From Hemerocallis citrina (Eukaryota; Streptophyta; Magnoliopsida; Asparagales; Asphodelaceae), in the NCBI GenBank assembly GCA_017893485.1, contig CM030360.1, positions 18,585,971-18,649,970 of the forward strand: a DNA stretch of 64,000 bases, given 5' to 3'. The position numbers were made by a program, and so were the translations under genes. Under the pieces are notes generated by a model. The model did not search any database. It was given only the letters and a program-made list of their open reading frames with translations, and had not been told where the DNA came from. Positions 54,901 to 64,000 of the stretch are shown here, one piece after another. The stretch's first letter is position 1. Each line of letters opens with the position of its first letter.

Positions 54901-55338
54901 TAGTTCAATGCCCTCTCTTCAATCTAACTTTAGGCTATCTCGAACTCTAGATTGTCCTATTAAACAGTTAAACATGTAATCGAAGGAATTTGTATAATTT
55001 TTTAACAGTATTTGTATATAAAAAAAGTTGTAAAAATTTCATAGAAGTTGAAATGAATAATATATACAATTTGTTTAATTTTTAATCTCTTATACTTGTT
55101 GTACAAATTTTTTTTTAGGTTAAAAGAGAGGGAAAAAAATTGGGACAACCCGTCAACCCGCCCAGCCAGACCCGGGTTCAACCCCAATGTGTTCATGGGT
55201 AAACCGGGTTGGTTTTTTCATTTTCCAACCCGCCCCGGCCCGGATATTGGCCTAACCCGAACTGAGCATGCCCAGAACCCGATCAAACCTGAACGGGTTG
55301 GGCTCGGCCTGGCCCGGTGGACTCGATTGCCATCCTTA
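51971..55338 (+). mobile_element. Ac-like hAT transposon, full length, dead
   Basis: Ends TAGTGATGGCAATCGGG (51971) and the inverse ...CTCGATTGCCATCCTTA (55338). 8-bp TSD TCATTGTA/TCCTTGTA (51963-51970; 55339-55346), one mismatch. Subterminal regions of about 230 bp on both sides are crowded with GGGTC/AACCCG motifs, like the subterminal transposase-binding repeats of Ac-type elements. It encloses a decayed transposase on the plus strand. Confidence 0.92.
52750..54784 (+). pseudogene. Ac-like hAT transposase, many stops
   Basis: A BED zinc finger appears near 53030-53115 as KICKTCDKSYK-(stop)-KKGEGTRHILNVH, with CX2C and HX4H and a TGA where a Trp is expected. LTSDCWKRYNDIPMMDLTCH (about 53410) and IATHILKVCDLYHIRDKIFT are core transposase. 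The C-terminal dimerisation domain is legible: WKEHENLSPILSHMARDLL, VSTVVLESVLSTSDRV and VCTEEWM (54570-54762). Stops are scattered through all segments (for example 53347, 53713, 53881, 54580, 54722), with frame changes around 53720 and 54000-54230. It would bind the ends and excise the element. Confidence 0.88.
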
Positions 55339-55617
55339 TCCTTGTAACGAATTCAAGTTATGCTCGCACAAGATTACGATTTACAACCCTATTTGACAAT
55401 TGATTGTTTAGAGTAAGAAATTCATTGTGTTAAATGTCGATGGGCATGAGGCTCCTTAGAAATCCCATAAGTCTTTGGCCTTTTTTCCAACAATGTTGTT
55501 GATGTGGGTAAAAGTAGCCAAATCTGAGCCGTTTGATCTCCTCATGATGCGCGAACCCCCCTTAAATCAGGCATGTAGATTATATGGGCCTTCTGCTGCT
55601 TCAGCATATCAAACAAG
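55339..55617. other. Left flank, probably U3 of a Tat LTR split by the reverse solo LTR
   Basis: No gene. It should be contiguous with 60593 onward once the solo LTR and one TSD are removed. Confidence 0.45.
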
Positions 55618-58600
55618 AATAACACCCCATTTTTTTTTGCAAACTGAACCTCTAAATTCAATTCTTTCCATTTCTATATCACTTTAAACACAAACTAAGA
55701 TAGATATATTTCAAATAAAATTTTGGCAGAGTCTCCACTGAAATGTCTGCCCCGAAACACAAAAAACTTATGGAATTCTGCTCAAAATTCCGTAGCTCAC
55801 AACACAAACAATATTATCAAGGGCTCCCCAGGCCAAAATGAGCAGAATCAAACAGGCAATATAAATAATATGCTCTGGGGGCCAAACTCATAATAGAATA
55901 TCAAGTATTAAATAAAAACCATAAATTCCTTTGAAAATATATAGGATTTTTGTAAAAATTTAGGAAAACCTTTTTAAAAGCCAACTGCAGAACCCAATAC
56001 TCCACAACGAGGTGGGTACAGGCTTTCTTACTTCATCACAGCACTATGTATATGTACTTTTACCTTAATACAAAATAATACATTAACTGTCCACATTTCT
56101 TTATATGCTAAGTACATAGAATCTATCATTTCAACAAGAATATAATATCTAACTCTATATCTACCTCGCCAGGCTGCTAGTAAACCTGCAGGAGAGTTAG
56201 GATTGGCCACCCTCAAGGAGGGACCCTCCTAACCCCCAGAAAACATCAGGGGTTAGCCATTTCTGGTGTAAGTATAATTATTAATCCAGTAACTTATTTA
56301 AATTGTATAAAGAAAATAAATTAAACTTACAAACATCAAGATAAGAAGATGCAACCTGAAATTTGAACATAAAAACATCACCAATACGATTTTATATCAA
56401 AATACTCTTCAAATCTGCATCCAACTATGTAATTACCCATAACTTCACATATTTCACTATATGCTTCACATCCGCCTCATATATATCCCTATTTTACATT
56501 CGCATAATACGAATTCACATACAATCCATTACTTTTCAATTTAAATTCCCTAACACAATTATTCATCTTCCCACAATTATCGTCATATCAGCATTTTGCT
56601 ATTTATGTGAATAACTACATGATGGTATTACATCTTTTCTTCATCTCTATTAGCCATGCACTTCATTTACTTGTAGTATATTATCATCTCACCCATTCAT
56701 CCTGGAGGTTGTGCCAAGGCGAGTAGTTCCCCGACACACTTCCATGGTACACAAACTTATACCACAGCATACTTTCTTTAATCACCATTTTCATAACCAC
56801 TCTCATAATACAGGTATTCATTTTATTGTATTATAACAAGTATCAGATCATAAACATATGCATATATTCTCATATTACCACATTCATTCATGTCTTATGA
56901 CACAAATATAACATCTCATTACCCATTGCAATTTATTCACATTTCATCACATCGTTAACACATCACTAATTAGAATGCTTATTCCCATTGCATCAAAAAT
57001 ATGTTTTATAGCTCATTCTCATCTCATTATATTATTTAGTTACTACTCAATCTTATTGAGAATTAAACTTACTTTCATTTTCACTTGTATCTCAAGTTAC
57101 CATTAATTTCACTTTCATTCTCATCAATTTATACTCCATATCCCAAACATAGTTTGGGCAATAATATATCACACCCCAAAGCCGATAGCTTGGGTAATAA
57201 TCACCGCACCCCAAACACATAGTCTGGGTAATATCACATCACATCTCAAGCCGATAGCTTGGTTATTAATTTACTTCAATTACTTTATTCTTCATTTCCA
57301 TTATTCATTACCGATAGCATGCCACTCACCCTGCAAATTATGCCAAGGCAGGTAGTTCCCACCATTTCCACAGAAATAGCAGACGAGTAGTTCCTCGACA
57401 CAATTCCAAGGTGTATCAACTCAAATCATCCTGTATTTCACTTTAATAATCATTCTCATTACGCAATTACTTCATACTATTCATATTAACACACGTCTCT
57501 TTTACTTTTCATTTTAAATTAACCACATGCTGCATTTATCATTTCTTTTCATACACAAACTCATAACTCGTATTCCTTCCTATTCATTTCATTCACAACC
57601 ACTTTCTTTACTTACACATTTTTATTTACACTTATTTATTTTATTAGTTTGTCGACCAGTGAGCCACAGTATCCCAATATACTGAAAGCCGATAGCCCAG
57701 TAAACATGCAGACCGATGCTCACACAGAGTCTTACACGTCCGAGGCTACGTCTTCCTCCCAGCCTGTGCCAGCGAGGGAACTCCGCACCCCAGATAAACT
57801 GGGTACTTCTTCCTAGCCGAAGCCAGGAGGAAAAAACTCCGCACCCCAGGTAAACTGGGTACTTCCTCCCAGCCGAAGCCAGGAGGGAAAAACTCTGCAC
57901 CCCAGGTAAACTGGGTACTTCCTCCCAGCCGAAGCCATGAGGGAAAAACTCCGCACCCCAGGTAAACTGGGTACTTCCTCGCGACAGCTGTCATCAAGGG
58001 TATAACCGGGCCACAAGCCGATAGCTTGGGCGATAAAACTCCGTACCCCAGATAAACTGGGTACTTCCTCCCAGCCAAAGCCAGGAGGGAAAAACCCCGC
58101 ACCCCAAACCGGTCCTTGGGTATTAGGAGGTCTAGCCCAAACCCTCAGGATTGCTGTAAGTACTGGTCAACAAAACCATCTTTTATTAGTATTAGTCATT
58201 TCATCTTTTCAGCTTACTTTATCGACACAAGCATTTTTGCTTTATAACGAGCCATGTCTTTGACTTTAACCACGTGAATTAGTGACACATTTTATTAGCA
58301 TGTACCATCTGATCTTTTATCTTACCATTTGATGCATATCCGGTGTCCACAATATTAATCATCATATCATTATACCACATTATGCATACACCCTGTCATT
58401 CAACATATAAAACCATCATATCATATTATTGCATAATATTAATGCGCCAAGATATTTATTTTGCCATAACATCCCACATTAAGAATACCATATTATTCAT
58501 TACTTCATTGCACCATATATAGGCATACGCCAAGTTATAACATAAATAAAAGAACTACATTATGTTATTCCATATCGTAAGAGTATCAAAATGTATAATT

Positions 58601-60587
58601 CATCACACTGTAATATCATACTATTGCTCATTAATACACTTCGAACATAATTATAATGTAAACATATACCCACTTACTAATTTCATCAATTATCACATCA
58701 CGAGTCAATATCATGATATATATATCACAAACATACACCACACATGCGGGTTTCCAAGAAAAAGGGGCCAAAATCACTTATTTCCTCTAATTAAATCTCA
58801 TAATATCCAATTATAGCATACTAGCTTATATACCATGTTCCATGTAAGTAAAATCGCCTATAAGGGCCTATATGTCCCAAAACATGCACAAACATGCACT
58901 ATAAATACACGGGTTCCCAAAACATGATCACAATCACTAATTTCGTCTAATTACATCTTATAACATCCATCCATAGCATGCTAGCCCATACACAAGGCTC
59001 CACATATACCAAATTACCTATATCGGCCTATATACCCAAAAACATGCACAAAACATGCACGGGGTAAAGATATGCATAAACCATTTAATATATTTAATTT
59101 TTATACTTTAACACGTCACACTAATCCATAATATAGGTTTTATATATCCAAATTAGTTAATTTCATCGAATATCACAAAAACCCATTTTCGGCCCTTAAA
59201 AATCCGTATTTTCATTGAAAATTAATTTTTGGCATAACTTCTACAAAATATATCAGAAAGCCACGAAATTTGACCACAATATAAAATATTTATAGATACA
59301 ACATACTCACCTGACGGATCGAGCAAACGATGTCCCACGTCCGCCCGGTAGCCTGTCGAAGTTCAACTTTTTCCACCTAATTGGAAAATTATAGGACCGA
59401 TTAGCATAAAACTCAAAACTCGACCTACGGACCTCCAAATTTGAATCCGTCTTCACCCACACGTCACAAATGACATAAGTAGGGGTCCTAATACAAAAAC
59501 TTACTCATCGGTCGGAGGAACCCTTTAAGGGAAATCCCCAAATATCTACTTGCTTTCATCCAATTCTTCTAATTTCTCAAATTAGGGTTAAATAATAGTA
59601 ATAAAACTCAACGACACCTCCGAATCTAACAAATTTTCTCCTAAATCTCGCTCGGGCATTTCACCGAACACCTGGCGTGCACTTTTCACCTATAGTCTAT
59701 TTCACTCAATTTAATTGAGCTTAAGCCTATAAAAGTCATCCTAAATTCATATTAATACTTTCATAATATTCTACACCCTCATTTGCATTTTCTACAATTA
59801 TTAAGATCGAGTTTCCTACCCGATTTCGTAAACCCTAAAATCCGAGTTTATGCCAAAATCACCACTCCCCATTTTCACCATGATTTGCATATTTTCCAAC
59901 TACTAACATGTTCTATGTGCTCTCTACAGCTCCCTACATCAATTTCTAGTAAAAGAAATGAAAAGCATACAATTTAATAAACTAACATTCAATTTCTCAT
60001 ACCTTCTTGAACTCTTCTTGAAAAACCAACACCGCCACGAGGAAGAGCACTCATTACTAAGCTTACTCCACAAATTAATTTGAAAATCATAAAGTATTTG
60101 AGTGGATTCGGGAGGGAGAGAAGAAGGCCGAATGTGGGTTTCGGTGGGTTTTGGTCGGCCAGAGGAAAGGAGGGGGAGAAAGAGTAGAAAATGGTAACTT
60201 AGTAATTAATTAGGGTTTTTAATAATATTTGGGTTTAGGGTTTTGGGCTTTAAGCCCATTTACTTAAGAAAATGACCCAAAATGGATTATTTCAACCAAA
60301 ATTTTTAACTAAATGCCACAAACTAAAAACTTCACTATTTTAGCATTTTATCGACCCCCTATAATGTATAAACGCCCCAGAAAAATTTCGGGTCTAATCG
60401 GATTTGTCTCCTCCGAGAAAACTCATCTCAAAACTCCTATATTTTCAATTTTTTGCGTTTACCCCAAAATATAAATTTAATCATTCTAATACTAATAAAA
60501 TCAATTAATAGGGGTAAATATACTCAGAAATATATTTAAAAATAATTTAAATCAAATAATTAAGGAATTAAAAAAAAAGATGTTACA
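55618..60587 (-). mobile_element. Solo LTR of a Tekay-like element, 4970 bp, reverse orientation
   Basis: TSD ACAAG at 55613-55617 and at 60588-60592. On the minus strand it begins TGTAACATC (60587 down) and ends GGGGTGTTATT (55618), the last two bases having changed from the expected CA. No internal domains. It contains repeated 'CCGATAGCTTGG' phrases (57182-57260, 58017) and a 56-bp array at 57781. The R-like pyrimidine-rich leader is at about 60060-60200 on the minus strand. Confidence 0.88.
57781..58094. repeat. 56-bp tandem array inside the solo LTR
   Basis: Units start at 57781, 57837, 57893, 57949 and 58039; the fourth is interrupted by an insertion that includes a CCGATAGCTTGGG phrase. 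Each unit contains two potential stems, CCCAG-RTAAA-CTGGG and CCTCCCAG...CAGGAGG. Confidence 0.93.
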
Positions 60588-60592
60588 ACAAG

Positions 60593-60960
60593 CCCACAAG
60601 AGATGGTCAACCCGGCCCATTAAGGTCAGGGTTCCCTTTCTCTGCCTATAAATATCAGGCAACCATCCCTATTAGAAAGGTAATGTCATTTTTTCCTCTC
60701 AAAATCCTAGCTTTCATTTCTTCAAGTGACTGACTAAATCGTCGGAGGGCCTGTCATCGGGATCTCTCCCGGTGTTTCTAGGTGTTTTGCAGGTGTTTGA
60801 GGCGGCCAACCACCAGCAGCACCAACTCTCTTCTTTGATCAGATATGTGGCTGAGATCTGTCTCTTCCTCTACAACTAACAAGAACTCAAATCTGTTACT
60901 TCCACCACTAAATCATCAGCATCAGTTGTGATAATGTGAGTTCTAAGATCTAGTGATAAG
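60593..60960 (+). repeat. Tat-type LTR remnant with core promoter
   Basis: TATAAATA at 60647-60654 and GTCGGAGGGCCTGTCATCGG at 60741 repeat the layout seen at 50593/50683. Hosts the reverse solo LTR upstream. No coding sequence recognised after it. Confidence 0.55.
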
Positions 60961-61240
60961 CTTCTTTGTTAGTGTGTAAGTTAGAATTTTTAGTCCAACT
61001 AAATCTTTAATATTTGAAGTGAGAACGGCCAAGCGTGTAGCTACATCAATGTTCCAAAGCAAACTAAAATATAATATATTCTCTACCTTTACCCATAGAA
61101 TTTATGGAAAAAGTAAAATTATAGGAAGAGTAATATACATTATAATGAGAACGATCCATATGTGAGTGAAGTTATTTGAATTTTGTAGATATGTCGTAGA
61201 TAGAGCTGGTATCGGGTCCTATCGGGTAGGGTCCTCCACT
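60961..61240. other. Unclassified sequence
   Basis: Nothing recognised; a GGTATCGGGTCCTATCGGGT direct repeat lies at about 61209. Confidence 0.4.
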
Positions 61241-63305
61241 ATCTTGTGCTCGTTGGTGTTATTTCATGGTAGACTTGCTGTGGACTTGTGAAATACCCTA
61301 TACCATATTTCTTGGACACCTTGTACACCATATTTCATGTTTGGTTTTGTTTTGGATGAGTTTCAGATAAACTAGTGGATTTTGTGCATATGAGATATTT
61401 TCGGTTTTGTCGGTTTTCCGTTTTGATCAGTATTTTAGACCTTATTAAGGTCAGTATTTGAAAATTTTTTATGAACATTATTTTTAGAGAATTCTGTCTA
61501 TTTTCTAAGCCATTTGACGGATCTCAGTTTCGATTTACGAGTTGTGAGTTATGTCGATTTTACTACAGTGGTGTTGAAAGATTTCTAAATTTTGTTTTCT
61601 ATGAATTCTGGAGAGTAATCTATTTTTATTAGGATGTTAAAATTACTATTTTGATCTGAAATATTGCTTAGTACTTCTAGAACTGATTTGGATTAACCCA
61701 AAATTTTTAGGGATTTATTTGATGAGTTTTACAAACCGTTCGATGCTTTCAAACAACTACTATTCTAGCAGATTTTTCATACTGTTTAGCAAAGAACCTA
61801 ATTTTTGACTTATTTCTACTTGTTGTTTGTAAAATATTTGTGAATATGAAAGTTAGCTTACTGTATATATTTTATTACCCTTTTAGCGGATTTAGATTTC
61901 GATTTATGGTTTGTGAGATATTGCTGTTTTCGTACTACAGTGTTTATGAATTTAGATTTGCAAAACTGTCGTATCTTGATGTTTTCTGATTTTACTTAAC
62001 TACTCTATTTTTGTTGGAAAATTATGAAACTTAATTTTCTGTTACGATACATATAAGGGAATACCCTAGATTTTTTTTGGATTTAATTAATGAGATTTCA
62101 TGCTGTTTTTTTGTTCGTGAATACAATCTTCTGATTTTTGGCTGAACACGTTTTCTGGGATTCAAATCATTTTTGAGTTATGTTTTTGTGAAATACTATA
62201 TGACTTATATATATTTGCTGGATTCAGCCAGAAGTCTATTTTCTACACCTTTTGATGAATTCATATTTTCACACTTGTAGCAACGGGAATCCCAGTTTTA
62301 GCTCAGCACGGTCTTGTTGTCCTGAACTAGAAATCTCATTGATTTGTCCTTTTGTGTGTTATCTTCCACCCGTACATGTTTAACTTACAACTTGAACTTG
62401 TTACTTGATTATACCATGTTATACTTACCCTATTCATGACACATACATGCTTGCTGGATAATAATAATAAAATAACCAAGCCGGGGTTTAAAGGAAAAGA
62501 TCTAATAGTGGAAAATACAGAAACGTGTAATCGGAAAAGGATCTATGAATTCTACTTGATACTTGTCTTGGTACTTGATAATTGAGGCTTGATATTTCAC
62601 TTAAGGCTTGATGTTCCATACTTGAGGTTTGATATTTCACTTGAGGCTTGATATTTCATACTTGGCTTGATACTTCACTCTTGAGGCTTGATACTTGATA
62701 CTTGAGGCTTGATACCTATTACTTGATTTCTTGAGGCTTGTCCTTGAGTACACTACCCTATATTATCCACTATGAAATCTAAAACGAAACTGTGTTGACT
62801 GTAGCAACCAAGTAGTAAAAAGATGGATGCATGAAGTGCTACCTAGATAGTAATAAATACACGAATTGAACATAATCACTTGACACTTGCTATTTGATAC
62901 TTGTACATGATACTTGATATTCGACACTTGTTATTTGTACTTGACACTTGATACTTGATGCTTGTTCACTTGATACTTGCTACATGATACTCGATTCTTG
63001 ACACTTGTTGCTTGATACTTGTTTACATGATACTTGTTCACTTGACACTTGATATATGCTACTTGCACTTGTTCATCTTGCCATGCTAGTATTCTATTTT
63101 GTTATCATGCATATTCTATGTTATTAGTTAGTTTTTTCTATGTACTTGTATCCTGCTCTACAAGCGGTCGGTAACATGCATTGACGGGAGTTTATTTTCT
63201 TTTCCTATTCCTGCAATTGTTAAATTGCAGATTTTGGAGAACAGGTGCCTGATGGTATAGGTGATATGAGATACTATCTGCTGGATTTGCTATTACTATT
63301 TGCTG
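61241..63305 (+). repeat. Diverged relative of the element 2 LTR (partial)
   Basis: It follows 22430-24240 in order: TGGACTTGTGAAATACCCTA, CAGTATTTTAGACC-TATTAAGGTCA, the 'ATATGAAAGTTAG' block, TAGCAACCA-GT-RTAAAA, CTACAAGCGGTCGGTAACATG and GTGCCTGATGGTAT. No 5' or 3' terminus is present. Simple repeats inside differ from those of element 2. Confidence 0.82.
62548..63070. repeat. ACTTGATACTTG simple-repeat blocks
   Basis: Two blocks (62548-62750 and about 62880-63070) of TTGAGGCTTGATACTTGATA and ACTTGATACTTGTT units, separated by an LTR-conserved stretch. Confidence 0.9.
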
Positions 63306-63712
63306 GATTTTCTACCATTTATTACATTGATAAATTTTTCTAAATTACCTGTTGACTATGTTTTCTTCACCATATTGTTTTCCGAACTATTTCGAAATTA
63401 ACAACATAATTGACTTTTCCCTTTTAACTTACCTAATATTATTTTTGTACAAAAATTTCTCTCAAACTATTCTATCTCTTGTCACATTTCAGTTCTTATG
63501 CCATTTTCCTAATTTTCTTGTTCCGTCTTGTAACATCTTAATATTCATAGTTTTCTTAAAAAGAGTTTGTCTTGTTTTTCCTTGTTGCGTATACTACATT
63601 TATTTTTCTTAAAGTTGCAGTTTTCTAAATACAAATATTTTCTATGACATGTACAAAATACAATCTTTACCCTAGCTAGTTCCGGGGACGGAACTACTCT
63701 AAGGGGGGAGAG
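63306..63712 (+). promoter_or_regulatory. 3' edge of another chromovirus: spacer, hairpin and PPT
   Basis: T-rich spacer, then GTTCCG/CGGAAC hairpin (63679-63694), then AAGGGGGGAGAG (63701-63712) directly before an LTR start. Spacing and sequence repeat the element 1 layout at 7560-7591. No coding sequence of this element lies in the window. Confidence 0.8.
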
Positions 63713-64000
63713 TGTAACACCCCGCAAAATTGGAAATTACAATTTTGCCCCTGGGTGTTACGCACGTATATTTTGTAATGTGTTTCACTACATATTTTGG
63801 ATTCGTACTATTTATACATTTTCCGTATTGATTTCAGTCAACTAAAATATAATATTTCAATCCCTAGGATTTACGTGCTTTTTACGTGTTTTGATGCACG
63901 TGCTTCCACCACTACGTACAATGTTTTCTATAGGTTTAAATTATTTATTTTTATGTATTTAAATTTATTTTATTAAACTGAAATTTATTTTTCCCCCTAT
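63713..64000 (+). repeat. Start of a 3' LTR, cut by the window end
   Basis: Begins TGTAACACCCCGCAAAATTG after the PPT. An inverted pair AAAATTG-GAAATTA-CAATTTT lies at 63727-63747. The right end is outside the window. Confidence 0.85.

Noticed and set aside
57746..58102. 118-codon repetitive open frame on the minus strand
   Set aside because: It is produced by the 56-bp array, which lacks a start context or conserved protein motif.

Overview
The window looks like intergenic nuclear DNA of a flowering plant, most likely a dicot. It is AT-rich and built from nested transposable elements: Ty3/gypsy chromoviruses with a tRNA-iMet primer site, a Tat-type gypsy element, a Sirevirus-like copia remnant, an L1-type LINE, hAT elements, tandem Helitrons and PIF/Harbinger MITEs. 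I see no intact host gene. The only recognisable host coding sequence is a broken last-exon fragment of cytosolic ribosomal protein S9 (43716-43894), lying inside a degenerate hAT element. The species cannot be named from the sequence.

Layout, 1-31 kb. Element 1 (1-10996) is a Tekay/Del-like chromovirus with a clipped 5' LTR, primer site, an extra coiled-coil ORF, gag, protease, RT, RNase H, integrase, chromodomain, PPT and a complete 3' LTR; every reading frame is broken. It sits inside an older LTR relic of its own superfamily (10997-12970), which itself interrupts a copia gag (12971-13131, minus). A 400-bp MITE follows (13525-13924). From 15.1 to 18.9 kb a 1.9-kb segment is tandemly duplicated; it contains the 3' end of a minus-strand LINE whose body runs to 21332. 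Element 2 (21333-29506) is a second chromovirus-like element: it has two candidate spliceosomal introns around gag/protease, has lost integrase and chromodomain, and has a truncated 3' LTR. Next comes the 3' part of a Sirevirus-like element (env-like ORF, repeated PPTs, LTR), and that LTR is split by a 4.1-kb solo LTR with perfect 5-bp target-site duplications (TSDs; 31478-35611).

Layout, 36-64 kb. Two Helitrons lie head-to-tail (38421-40435). The second carries an 859-bp PIF/Harbinger-type MITE whose empty site is visible in the first. A ZMYM1-type hAT relic (41346-45665) interrupts the U5 end of a Tat-type gypsy element (gag, protease). Then come a 29-bp minisatellite, a third Helitron fragment, Tat LTR material, a second palindrome-rich MITE (51127-51700), an Ac-like hAT with an 8-bp TSD (51971-55338), a 5-kb solo LTR in reverse orientation with an ACAAG TSD (55618-60587) splitting another Tat LTR, a relic related to the LTR of element 2, and the 3' edge of a further chromovirus whose LTR starts at 63713.

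The most notable observations are: (1) two MITEs carrying arrays of roughly 21-nt inverted repeats around an ATSAT core, with arm sequences that change while pairing is kept; (2) GT-AG introns inside a Ty3/gypsy gag-pol; (3) an upstream acidic/coiled-coil ORF in element 1; (4) compensatory changes in the Helitron 3' hairpins; (5) possible host-gene capture by a hAT element; (6) two cleanly bounded giant solo LTRs. All calls come from reading the sequence and from family knowledge; no search was run.
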